Shown here in pieces: positions 19,470-26,345 of a DNA stretch of 64,000 nt; the first letter of the stretch is position 1, and every line of letters starts with the position of its first letter. A program made the translations under genes and the position numbers. Below the pieces are notes generated by a model. The model searched no databases. It worked only from the letters and a program-made list of their open reading frames with translations, and was not told the DNA's origin. Source of the DNA: Clostridium sp. CX1 (lineage in GTDB: Bacteria; Bacillota; Clostridia; Clostridiales; Clostridiaceae); contig NZ_JAODOO010000017.1 in NCBI RefSeq assembly GCF_025398335.1, forward strand, positions 1 through 64,000. The letters are read 5' to 3'.

Positions 19470-19951
19470 ATATTTGAAAATGGATAAGGTTTAGGTTCCT
19501 TATGTTCAATATGATCTATTTTATCTTCTTCATATCTTGGAAGAGCTACTTCTGAATTAAAGTTAACCTTTTGAGAAAGATCAACGAAATATACAGAGGT
19601 ATCTGCAGATTCTAAATCTCTAGGAGTTGTGACAGTATTAGATACTGCGAAAGCTGCAAAAGTATTGTCTGGAAGCACCCTCCCCATCTTTATAAATATA
19701 TCTAAATCACCTTTGTCCATATCTATGTACCAGTTGTTTGCAAAGGCATCTATAAAAATTGTTTTTATTTCTCTAGGAATACCATTTTCCACAGAATAAA
19801 CCTTAAGAACAGGTTTAGAATTTTTCCATGAATTCTCTCCATATCTATCTTCAAATTCTTTTACAGTCATAGGTGAAACGTTAAAATAACAAAATACCTT
19901 CTTTGCGCTTTGAACCATTAAAATCAACTTAGATTTCTCGTTAACTAGCAT
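19439..19951 (-). CDS. DUF4912 domain protein, apparently frameshifted near its end
   Basis: As read, 170 residues. The DUF4912 domain covers about residues 5-130 (LMVQSAKKVFCYFNVSPMTV, WYIDMDKGDLDIFIKMGRV). The domain's function is unknown; its pairing with the GH57 branching enzyme downstream suggests a carbohydrate-related or regulatory role. The end (IKKNTSTILK) follows an A9 run and looks artificial: a different frame continues for 38 more sensible codons to 19344. The zero-frame codons are ata aaa aaa aac, i.e. an A_AAA_AAA slippery heptamer, so a -1 ribosomal or transcriptional slip is possible as well as a sequencing or real indel. GGGGGGAG precedes the start. Confidence 0.75.
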   Translation of the reverse strand: MLVNEKSKLILMVQSAKKVFCYFNVSPMTVKEFEDRYGENSWKNSKPVLKVYSVENGIPREIKTIFIDAFANNWYIDMDKGDLDIFIKMGRVLPDNTFAAFAVSNTVTTPRDLESADTSVYFVDLSQKVNFNSEVALPRYEEDKIDHIEHKEPKPYPFSNIKKNTSTILK

Positions 19952-20051
19952 AAACTCCCCCCAAAAACATAATAAACATATTATAACTTAAAATACAATA
20001 TATGTCACTTGATTGATATAAAACTTTTATATAACACTTTCCAACCTTCTT

Positions 20052-20060
20052 TGGTATAAT
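20052..20060 (+). promoter_or_regulatory. Extended -10 promoter of the flavin reductase-like gene
   Basis: TGGTATAAT, a perfect extended -10; the -35 region 17 nt upstream (20032-20037, TAACAC) is poor, as is common for extended -10 promoters. Start of transcription would be near 20067, about 30 nt before the gene. Confidence 0.5.
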
Positions 20061-20097
20061 ATATTTGATTAAAAAACTAGGGAAAGGAAGAAAACAA

Positions 20098-20691
20098 ATG
20101 ACAAAAATAAACTTTAAGGGTAGTGCTATGTTAAACCCTGTACCTGCCGTACTTATAACTTCTAAAAACAGTGAAGGCAAAGTAAATGTTTTTACTGTAG
20201 GCTGGGTTGGAACTGCCTGTACAAGACCTCCTATGGTGACAGTGGCTATAAGACCAGAAAGGTTATCCTATGCTTATATTAAAGAACTTGGTGAATTCGT
20301 AATAAATCTCCCTTCAAAAGACCTAGTTAAAACTGTTGATTTTTGTGGAGTTAGATCTGGTAAGAATATAGACAAAATTAAGGAATGTGATTTAACATTA
20401 GAGGACAGTGAAAAGGTTCAGGTTCCTGGTATAAAGGAATGTCCTGTAACAATAGAATGCAGGGTTAAAAATATAACTCCACTAGGAAGTCATGATCTTT
20501 TCCTGGCGGAGGTATTAGCAGTTAATGTAGAAGATACCTTAATCGATGACAGCGGTAAAATTCGCCTGGAAAAAGCAGATTTAATAGCTTATTCTCATGG
20601 AGAGTATTTTTCATTACCTTCTAAACCTTTAGGCAAGTTCGGTTACTCTGTTCAAAAAAGAAAAAAAAGCAAGAGCAAGTTGAAAAAATAA
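20098..20691 (+). CDS. Flavin reductase-like / flavoredoxin family protein
   Basis: A 197-residue FMN-binding split-barrel protein. The N-terminal segment PVPAVLITSKNSEGKVNVFTVGWVGTACTRPPMVTVAIRPERLSY in pieces (about 15-60) is the flavin-binding core of the flavin reductase-like domain; the C terminus is very basic (KRKKSKSKLKK). Clostridial and Desulfovibrio flavoredoxins of this type bind FMN and pass electrons between reductases and acceptors. ATG 20098 is preceded by AAAGGAAG; the longer ORF start is upstream of this box. Monocistronic, followed by a hairpin. Confidence 0.85.
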   Translation: MTKINFKGSAMLNPVPAVLITSKNSEGKVNVFTVGWVGTACTRPPMVTVAIRPERLSYAYIKELGEFVINLPSKDLVKTVDFCGVRSGKNIDKIKECDLTLEDSEKVQVPGIKECPVTIECRVKNITPLGSHDLFLAEVLAVNVEDTLIDDSGKIRLEKADLIAYSHGEYFSLPSKPLGKFGYSVQKRKKSKSKLKK

Positions 20692-20703
20692 TCCTGTAAC
20701 ATG

Positions 20704-20734
20704 TCCCTCCTACATAGACTTATGTTAGGAGGGA
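20704..20734 (+). terminator. Hairpin after the flavin reductase-like gene, containing AGGAGGG
   Basis: TCCCTCCTACATA (20704-20716) pairs with TATGTTAGGAGGGA (20721-20734) with one bulge; GATATTTTA follows. It may be the terminator of the upstream gene, but its 3' arm is also a near-perfect Shine-Dalgarno sequence 8 nt before a small ORF. If that ORF is real, the hairpin would hide its ribosome-binding site. Confidence 0.6.
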
Positions 20735-20740
20735 TATTTT

Positions 20741-20830
20741 ATGTCAACTTTTAAAAAGCTATTGTTCACCTTAATGTTTATACTAATTATTGAGATTATT
20801 TTAATATACATAAGATATAAAATAGCTTGA
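20741..20830 (+). CDS. Candidate 29-residue single-pass membrane peptide
   Basis: The reading frame gives MSTFKKLLFTLMFILIIEII followed by LIYIRYKIA and a TGA stop. It has a short basic N terminus, one hydrophobic helix of about 20 residues with a central Glu, and a basic C terminus: the layout of a small inner-membrane protein. AGGAGG lies 8 nt before the ATG, but that same sequence is the 3' arm of a hairpin. I do not recognise a family. It could be fortuitous. Confidence 0.4.
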   Translation: MSTFKKLLFTLMFILIIEIILIYIRYKIA

Positions 20831-20917
20831 ATAACCTCTTGTGCTATAACAGAAACAACAGTAACATTTCGTAATCTCTTGAATAATATAAAATTATCAA
20901 TGTTTGGAGGTATAATA

Positions 20918-22324
20918 ATGTTATGTAACCAATGTTATCGCTGCCCCTTCTCTATGCATCGTCTATGCGGTGAATACTGTGCCTTCGGCTATCCACAACA
21001 TAATTACCCTTTAAAAAATCAATTTAGGAACACTACGGAAGATCTATATGATGATTTATATGATGATCTACCCTATATTCCTGAAGAAATATTACCAGAA
21101 GATGAGATAGATTATATTGAAGAAGAATATTACTTAGATGGAGTTCGAGCTCCTCAGGGAGAAATAAATAGAATACTAGGTTTATTAGCTGCCAGACAGC
21201 CTAATGTCTTTAACGAGTTAAACAGGTATGGTATAGACCGAAGAACCTCAACCTTCTTATTTAGGTTAGTTATAGGTTATGTATTAGATAATGAAGCAAA
21301 TTTAACAGGAAATCAGAATCAAAAGGTAGATACTCTTTTAACAGACTTCGAGCGAAGATATAGAGCAGTTCTAGCAACTTATATTGCTAGAGGAGTACCT
21401 CGCAATAGTTTAAATAATATTCTAAGAACTGTTATAAGATTTTCGTTAAATAACCTAAGACCAGGTACTCGTCCTACTCCTAGACCAACTCCTAGACCAA
21501 CTCCAACAGATGGTTGGAGCAGATGGGAAAATCTTGGTGGAAAATTAACTTCTGGTCCTGGCGCTGCCTCCTGGCAGGCTAATAGATTAGATGTATTTGT
21601 TAGAGGAACTGACAATGCTTTATATCATAAGTGGTGGGATGGCTCAAGATGGAGTGATTTCGAAAACCTTGGCGGCGTTTTAACCTCATCACCAGATGCT
21701 GTATCCTGGGGAAGAAATAGAATAGATGTATTTGCCAGAGGAACTGATAACGCAATGTGGCACATTTGGTGGGATGGTTCAAGGTGGAGTCAATGGGAAA
21801 GCCTAGGCGGTGTTCTAACTTCTGCTCCGGCTGTAGCATCTTGGGCTTCTAATAGGCTAGACACTTTTGTCAGAGGAACTGACAATCAACTATACCACAA
21901 ATGGTGGGACGGTTCTAAGTGGAGCAACTGGGAAGCATTAGGTGGAGTCCTAACATCTGCTCCGGCAGCAGTATCTTGGGGACCTAATCGTATAGATGTA
22001 TTTGCTCGTGGTCAAAATAATGCAATGTGGCATATTTGGTGGGATGGTTCAAGATGGAGCAACTGGGAAGATCTTGGCGGCAACTTAACTTCTGATCCAG
22101 CGGCCTCTTCTAGAGGAGCTAATAGAATAGACTGTTTTGCTAGAGGCAGAAACAATCAATTGATATACAAGAGTTGGAACGGAACCAGGTGGAGCAATTG
22201 GGAAAACCTTGGTGGAAACCTAAACTCAGAACCTGCTTCAGTTTCTTGGTCATCTAACCGTATAGATGTATTTGCCCGTGGACAAAATGATCAATTAATT
22301 CATAGTTGGCGAACTTTTAGGTAG
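20918..22324 (+). CDS. Cys-rich N-terminal module plus six-repeat PLL/fucolectin-like beta-propeller
   Basis: A 468-residue protein without signal peptide. It starts with a Cys cluster (LCNQCYRCPFSMHRLCGEYC), then an acidic stretch (DLYDDLYDDLPYIPEE), a helical domain of about 110 residues (GEINRILGLLAARQPNVFNELNRYG), a Pro/Arg/Thr linker (RPTPRPTPRPTP) and six repeats of about 49 residues with the consensus LGGxLTSxPxxxSWxxNRxDVFxRGxxNxxxHxWWDGSRWSxWE. These repeats match the Photorhabdus lectin/fucolectin-like propeller family, so sugar binding is plausible. The start at 20918 has GGAGG 7 nt upstream. An exposed spore or cell surface role is only a guess from the Cys-rich head. Monocistronic. 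Confidence 0.75.
   Translation: MLCNQCYRCPFSMHRLCGEYCAFGYPQHNYPLKNQFRNTTEDLYDDLYDDLPYIPEEILPEDEIDYIEEEYYLDGVRAPQGEINRILGLLAARQPNVFNELNRYGIDRRTSTFLFRLVIGYVLDNEANLTGNQNQKVDTLLTDFERRYRAVLATYIARGVPRNSLNNILRTVIRFSLNNLRPGTRPTPRPTPRPTPTDGWSRWENLGGKLTSGPGAASWQANRLDVFVRGTDNALYHKWWDGSRWSDFENLGGVLTSSPDAVSWGRNRIDVFARGTDNAMWHIWWDGSRWSQWESLGGVLTSAPAVASWASNRLDTFVRGTDNQLYHKWWDGSKWSNWEALGGVLTSAPAAVSWGPNRIDVFARGQNNAMWHIWWDGSRWSNWEDLGGNLTSDPAASSRGANRIDCFARGRNNQLIYKSWNGTRWSNWENLGGNLNSEPASVSWSSNRIDVFARGQNDQLIHSWRTFR
21513..22321 (+). repeat. Six tandem propeller-blade repeats, partly duplicated as pairs
   Basis: Six in-frame repeats of about 147 bp. Blades 1 and 3 share NxLYHKWWDGS and blades 2 and 4 share NAMWHIWWDGSRWS, so a two-blade unit of about 294 bp was duplicated. 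Blades 5 and 6 are more diverged (LGGNL). The first partial strand GWSRWE would close the ring with the last repeat. Confidence 0.8.
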
Positions 22325-22370
22325 TACTCACTAACAACAAGTAACTAGCCTTTATTTTATAAAATAATAT

Positions 22371-22405
22371 GAAGCCTATAGAGTTTAATATATACTATAG
22401 GCTTC
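22371..22405 (+). terminator. Hairpin after the lectin-like gene
   Basis: Perfect 11-bp arms GAAGCCTATAG (22371-22381) and 22395-22405 with a 13-nt loop. No T-run follows, so termination is uncertain. A second 8-bp hairpin GCTAAAAG / CTTTTAGC (22547-22568) followed by TATTTT lies nearer to greA. The rest of the 340-bp gap holds only the greA promoter. Confidence 0.5.
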
Positions 22406-22575
22406 TGAGTATTACAGCTATATTTTTATAGGCTTACTAAAATATAGCTATTTAAAATTACTTACATATTAACTTAAAGTATTAATTTGGCATAAACTGT
22501 CTATAATTAATTTATATAATAATAAATTACTACTTAAAACTAACCTGCTAAAAGATACAACTTTTAGCTATTTTG

Positions 22576-22604
22576 TTGTGTTATTTGCTTAGTAATATTA
22601 TAAT
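22576..22604 (+). promoter_or_regulatory. Predicted greA promoter
   Basis: TTGTGT (22576-22581), 17-nt spacer, perfect TATAAT (22599-22604). Leader of about 58 nt to the greA start. Confidence 0.6.
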
Positions 22605-22668
22605 TATGTAGTAGCGAAAAATGACATATACTATAAAAGTTTAAAATATAAGATTGTAGGTGGTTTTT

Positions 22669-23136
22669 ATGAAAAATGTAATGTTAACAGAAGCTGGCAA
22701 GAAAAAACTAGAAGAAGAGTTAGAATACTTAAAAACAGTTAAAAGGGTAGAAATTAAAACTGCTTTAAAACATGCTCGTGCTCAAGGCGACTTAAGTGAG
22801 AATGCCGATTATTCTGCTGCTAAGGATGATCAGTCTATGAATGAAACTAGAATAATGGAGTTAGAAGAGCAGTTAAAAAATGCAGTCATAATAGAGGACT
22901 CAGAGGAAGCAGATGTATTTGGTATAAACAAAACTGCAGTAGTTAAATTTTATGATATGGATGATGAAGAAGAAGTTACATTAGTAAGTTCTGTTGAAGC
23001 AGACGCTAAAAACATGAAAATAAGCATCGAGTCTCCTTTAGGAAGTACACTATACAAATTAAAGGTAGGTCAAAAGAGAACAGTAGCTTCACCAGACGGA
23101 GAGTACGATGTAGAAGTTATAAAGATATTAGACTAG
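22669..23136 (+). CDS. greA: Transcription elongation factor GreA
   Basis: A 155-residue GreA. The N-terminal coiled coil (EAGKKKLEEELEYLKTVKR ... ARAQGDLSENADYSAAKD, with the acidic tip residues D and E of GDLSENADY) enters the RNA polymerase secondary channel and stimulates cleavage of backtracked transcripts. The C-terminal FKBP-like domain ends with SPLGSTLYKLKVGQKRTVASPDG. Length is normal. ATG 22669 has AGGTGG 5 nt upstream; the GTG at 22660 lies inside that box. Single gene. Confidence 0.95.
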   Translation: MKNVMLTEAGKKKLEEELEYLKTVKRVEIKTALKHARAQGDLSENADYSAAKDDQSMNETRIMELEEQLKNAVIIEDSEEADVFGINKTAVVKFYDMDDEEEVTLVSSVEADAKNMKISIESPLGSTLYKLKVGQKRTVASPDGEYDVEVIKILD

Positions 23137-23199
23137 TACATAATTTGATACAAGTAGTCTGATAAAAATTAATAATGAAACATAATAGAATTAAAGCTA

Positions 23200-23354
23200 T
23201 TGACAGGTAAATATTCCATGTGGTAACATATTTATATATGAAGTTATATTTAATTTTTGAAAAGACATTCACACATAATGGCCTATTATTGTGTGTGTAA
23301 TGAGAGCATATAAATCTGATGAGATTATTCTCTTGGATTCATATGCTCTTTTTT
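23200..23354 (+). promoter_or_regulatory. Promoter and structured leader ending in a terminator-like hairpin before yitT-family gene
   Basis: TTGACA (23200-23205), 18-nt spacer, TAACAT (23224-23229). About 35 nt into the predicted transcript a stem forms between CATTCACACATAAT and ATTATTGTGTGTGTAATG (about 23269-23302). Directly after it a second stem, AGAGCATATAAATC / GATTCATATGCTCT (23303-23349) is followed by six T. The layout (promoter, structured element, terminator, then gene with its own RBS) resembles an attenuated leader. Alternatively the terminator simply ends the greA transcript. No known riboswitch class was recognised. Confidence 0.45.
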
Positions 23355-23385
23355 AATGAATAAATATAATAAGGAGGAATGTTAT

Positions 23386-24234
23386 ATGATGAAAAACTTA
23401 AGGAGTTATTTTTTAATTTTACTTGGTGGATTATTAGTTGCAATTGGTACCTATTTCTTTCTTGCTCCAAACAAAATTGCTGCTGGTGGAATAAGTGGAG
23501 CTGCAATAATTATTAATAGCATCTTCCCTCAATTACCAATAGGTGGATTAATGATGGTTATGGAGGTTATATTATTTACAATTGGAATTATAGTAATTGG
23601 TCCTGTTTTCGGCGGAAGAACTATTTTTTGTAGTTTTTCAATCTCTGGAATGGTTTTACTATTAGAAAAGGTACATCCTAATGTTAAACCATTAAGTAAT
23701 GATATTTTAGTTCAGCTAATCTTTGGCATATTGATATGTGGCTTAGGTATGGCTATTGTATTTAATCAAAATGCTTCAACAGGCGGAACAGACATAATTG
23801 CTAAAATAATAAATAAATACTTTAAAGTAAGCATAGGTAAATCCCTTTTAGCTGCGGATATTGTCATCACTATGGCTGCTACAGCAATATTGGGAGTAGA
23901 TAAAGGTCTTTATGCAATATTAGGTGTTATTGTTACTTCTACAGTTATAGACAAGGTTATTGCAAGCCTTAACACTTATAAACAGGTAGCAATAATCAGC
24001 AAAGAAGGAGAAGTTATCAAAAATTATATAATGCAGGAGTTAGATAGAAGTGCTACTATATACTACGCAAAAGGTGCTTATAAAAATGATGAGAGCGAAG
24101 TTATAACTACCGTAGTTGATAGAAAGCAATTTCTAAAGTTAAAGGATTATATAGGAAACATTGATAGCAGAGCTTTTATTACAGTAAATGAAGTAAATGA
24201 AGTCCTTGGTGAAGGTTTTGCTGAAATGGCTTAG
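23386..24234 (+). CDS. YitT family membrane protein
   Basis: A 282-residue YitT/DUF161-type protein. Five or six N-terminal transmembrane helices include the family pattern APNKIAAGGISGAAII (about 25-40) and NQNASTGGTDIIAKI (about 128-142). The C-terminal cytosolic DUF2179 domain (about 205-282, QVAIISKEGEVIKNYI, VITTVVDRKQFLKLKDYI) resembles a ligand-binding regulatory domain. The transported substrate of the family is unknown. AGGAGG lies 8 nt before ATG 23386; the 10-residue extension upstream in the ORF lacks a box. Possibly controlled by the preceding leader. Confidence 0.9.
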   Translation: MMKNLRSYFLILLGGLLVAIGTYFFLAPNKIAAGGISGAAIIINSIFPQLPIGGLMMVMEVILFTIGIIVIGPVFGGRTIFCSFSISGMVLLLEKVHPNVKPLSNDILVQLIFGILICGLGMAIVFNQNASTGGTDIIAKIINKYFKVSIGKSLLAADIVITMAATAILGVDKGLYAILGVIVTSTVIDKVIASLNTYKQVAIISKEGEVIKNYIMQELDRSATIYYAKGAYKNDESEVITTVVDRKQFLKLKDYIGNIDSRAFITVNEVNEVLGEGFAEMA

Positions 24235-24248
24235 TTTTTATAAACTTA

Positions 24249-24278
24249 AAGGAGCAGTTTTTATTCTGCTCCTTTTTT
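24249..24278 (+). terminator. Terminator after the YitT gene
   Basis: Stem AAGGAGCAG / CTGCTCCTT (24249-24257, 24266-24274) followed by a run of six T. Confidence 0.9.
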
Positions 24279-24311
24279 ATTGTTAAAAAGGTTTTATATA
24301 TAATTTTAAGT

Positions 24312-24863
24312 CTATTTTATGTAGGTTACTACCTCTCTATTTCTTTCTGGAATTCTAGTTGGTCTCACCTGCTTATATCCAAAGGTAACAGCATAATAAG
24401 GAGTGTATCCTTCCGGTATGTTTAACTTTTTCATTTCTTCTTCCTGTTCAAAAAAGAAGCTTACAAGACCAATCCAGCAGGAACCAATATTTAAACTTTC
24501 AGCTGCAAGCATCATGTTTTCAATTGCTGCTGAGCAATCTGTTAATGACGAATAGGCCTCCTTTTTTCCTGAAACAATGATAACTGTAGGTGCATTGTAA
24601 AAAAGGTGAAGCTTTTCATTGGTTCCCATTTTCTCTATCCAATCTACACCACAATTAGTCATAAAGCCTTTAGTTGTTATACTGATATGATCAAGCAATT
24701 CTTTATTCTGTATAACAGTAAAATGCCATGGCTGTTCGTTATGAGCAGTAGGTGCATAGATACCTGCCTCTATTATGGTATTTAGCTCCTCATCCCTTAT
24801 CTGCTCTGGTAGATATCTTCTAATACTTCTTCTATTTTTGATGTTTTCAACTATTGCGTTCAT
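24312..24863 (-). CDS. Nitroreductase family protein
   Basis: A 183-residue FMN-dependent nitroreductase. Characteristic motifs: NRRSIRRYLPEQI (about 10-22, FMN phosphate contacts), IYAPTAHNEQPWHFTVI (about 36-52), and ESLNIGSCWIGLV near residue 125. Family members reduce nitro compounds, quinones or flavins with NAD(P)H. GGAGG precedes the start. It is the last gene before the YitT terminator and is separated from the DUF1858 gene by a strong hairpin, so it is monocistronic. Its place among redox and stress genes suggests a detoxification role, which is inference. Confidence 0.88.
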   Translation of the reverse strand: MNAIVENIKNRRSIRRYLPEQIRDEELNTIIEAGIYAPTAHNEQPWHFTVIQNKELLDHISITTKGFMTNCGVDWIEKMGTNEKLHLFYNAPTVIIVSGKKEAYSSLTDCSAAIENMMLAAESLNIGSCWIGLVSFFFEQEEEMKKLNIPEGYTPYYAVTFGYKQVRPTRIPERNREVVTYIK

Positions 24864-24979
24864 TTACAAAAGCCTCCTCTATTCTATAACCTTAATATAC
24901 TTTTAAAAGTATAACCTAATCATTCCATTATATCAATAACCATAATTCTATTACTTACACCTAAGCTGCATCATAAATT

Positions 24980-25030
24980 AAAACCCTGTTGGGGATATAT
25001 CCTATTTAGATATATCCCCAACAGGGTTTT
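24980..25030. terminator. Perfect 22-bp hairpin terminator between nitroreductase and DUF1858 genes
   Basis: Arms 24980-25001 and 25009-25030 pair perfectly around a 7-nt loop; both sides end in A/T4 runs (AAAACCCTGTTGGGG at the 5' side). It terminates the minus-strand DUF1858 transcript. Confidence 0.9.
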
Positions 25031-25060
25031 ATTAAACATTTATTTTAAATTTTCCTATGG

Positions 25061-25261
25061 TTACTCTCCTAAGATTTCCTTGTTTAAATCTGCCAATAAA
25101 GCATCTAAGCTTATCCCATGAATTGCTACTGCTTGTTCAATTGATTCTGCTTGTGAAGATGGGCATCCTACACATCCCATTCCATGATTCATTAATATTT
25201 CAGCTGCTTTATCGCTCATTCTTAAAACTTCACCTATTAATGTACTACCTGTTATTTTCAT
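25061..25261 (-). CDS. DUF1858 / hybrid-cluster-protein-associated redox disulfide domain protein
   Basis: A 66-residue protein composed of one DUF1858 domain with the conserved GMGCVGCPSSQAESIEQA segment; the CxxC pair (about residues 30 and 33) is thought to form a redox-active disulfide. The domain is named for its frequent occurrence beside hybrid cluster protein genes, which respond to nitric oxide or hydroxylamine. AGGAGGG lies 6 nt before the start. Its promoter carries a GTAAC-N4-GTTAC operator (see separate entry), matching that association. A paralogue lies at 36006-36197. Confidence 0.88.
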   Translation of the reverse strand: MKITGSTLIGEVLRMSDKAAEILMNHGMGCVGCPSSQAESIEQAVAIHGISLDALLADLNKEILGE

Positions 25262-25335
25262 TTATAACCCTCCTTATATTTAAAAACATCTTATATCATA
25301 ATTTTTAATTTCTCTTATGTACTACTTATAGGTTT

Positions 25336-25377
25336 ATTTTAATTGATTTGATTCTTATTTTCTGTAACCTGTGTTAC
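25336..25377 (-). promoter_or_regulatory. DUF1858 promoter with CRP/FNR-type (HcpR-like) operator
   Basis: GTAAC-CTGT-GTTAC (25364-25377) is a perfect dyad of the 14-bp CRP/FNR layout. The -10 TAAAAT reads on the minus strand at 25336-25341. The dyad centre is 29.5 bp from the upstream edge of the -10, placing it about -41.5 from the expected start: the classic class II activator position. Confidence 0.65.
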
Positions 25378-25482
25378 CAATGTAAAATATTTTTTAATAG
25401 TTAAAACTAGAAAATAATAACCATCTAAAACCTAAAGTTTTTATCCATGTCTTAATTTTATTAGAAATAAATTAAATAATCG

Positions 25483-25524
25483 GTAACTTCTGTTACAGAA
25501 AAAATAAATGTTTAATAGTATAAT
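25483..25524 (+). promoter_or_regulatory. Promoter of the repeat-containing unknown gene with CRP/FNR-type (HcpR-like) operator
   Basis: GTAAC-TTCT-GTTAC (25483-25496) shares both half-sites with the operator at 25364. The -10 TATAAT is at 25519-25524; no -35 is visible. The dyad centre is again 29.5 bp from the -10 edge, i.e. about -41.5. The identical geometry on divergent promoters argues for one activator controlling both genes. Confidence 0.7.
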
Positions 25525-25587
25525 GAATTTCATAAAATAAGAAAAACAAAGCTTATAGTTAAGCAAAAAAGAGAGGAGAACATAATT

Positions 25588-26232
25588 ATGAGTAGATTTT
25601 TAGCACCAATTCATACTTGGTTATTTAACAAAATAAGATTATATGAAAACTTAGAGGCAGGTTTAGTAAAAAACTATACAGAAAAATACGGCAAGGATGT
25701 AGAAGCTTTATATAATCAGATACAAGAAAGACATGGTCACCCTTTAGAAGATAAGCCTATTGAAGAGTTAATTGATGTTTCAAATATTCATGGATGGCTT
25801 CAAAACAAGATATCTATTGCTGAAACAAGACAGGCAGCATTACTTACTGAGTTAACAAATAAGCATGGTGAAGAGGTTAAAAATATAGCCCTTAACCATT
25901 ATTCTAGCCAGGGTAGTGAATGCGGCAGGGATGCAGCTGCAAAATATGAAGTTAATAGTGCTCCTGAACTTTACCAGGCCTTAAATAACTATATCTTAGA
26001 AGGAATGCCTTGTGACAGAGTTAACGTTACAACTGTAAATACTGAAGACAAGTTAGAATGGAAAAATGAAATGTGTCTTCATAGAGGTTATTGGGATGCT
26101 GTAAGTGGAGATATAAGCTTTTTCTATGAATTAAGAGATGCTTGGATTAAATCCTTCGTAGAAGATGCTAATGATAACTTTGTTTATAATGCAAATCGTA
26201 ATGAATCTACTTTTGAAATTGTAAGAAAGTAA
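25588..26232 (+). CDS. Unrecognised protein with internal 42-residue duplication and conserved-looking Cys
   Basis: A 214-residue, probably cytoplasmic protein that I cannot assign to a family. The first half contains a tandem repeat: residues 8-50 (IHTWLFNKIRLYENLEAGLV...) and 67-109 (IHGWLQNKISIAETRQAALL...) share IHxWLxNKI, then E, A-x-L and T-x-K-x-G-x-x-V. The second half has Cys at 112, 142 and 163 in ECGRD, GMPCDRVN and EMCLHRGYWD, which could bind a metal or form a redox site. GAGGAG lies 9 nt before the ATG. It is divergent from the DUF1858 gene and shares the same operator type, suggesting a role in nitrosative or redox stress. That role is inference. Confidence 0.75.
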   Translation: MSRFLAPIHTWLFNKIRLYENLEAGLVKNYTEKYGKDVEALYNQIQERHGHPLEDKPIEELIDVSNIHGWLQNKISIAETRQAALLTELTNKHGEEVKNIALNHYSSQGSECGRDAAAKYEVNSAPELYQALNNYILEGMPCDRVNVTTVNTEDKLEWKNEMCLHRGYWDAVSGDISFFYELRDAWIKSFVEDANDNFVYNANRNESTFEIVRK

Positions 26233-26237
26233 TTACT

Positions 26238-26266
26238 AAGCCGGATGGGTATTACCCTTCCGGCTT
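26238..26266 (+). terminator. Hairpin after the repeat-containing unknown gene
   Basis: AAGCCGGA and TCCGGCTT pair, extended inward by GGGT/ACCC across a T-T mismatch; only TTTAAATT follows, so a moderate terminator. Confidence 0.7.
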
Positions 26267-26345
26267 TAAATTATGCCTTAATAAGTGAATTAAACTTCTA
26301 TTCTTTATGGTACAATTTCTTCAGTGTTAAAAAACCTCATTGTCT

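Noticed and set aside
21510-22321. Tandem DNA repeats as a possible CRISPR or mobile element
   Set aside because: The repeats are in frame, about 147 bp, and encode propeller blades.
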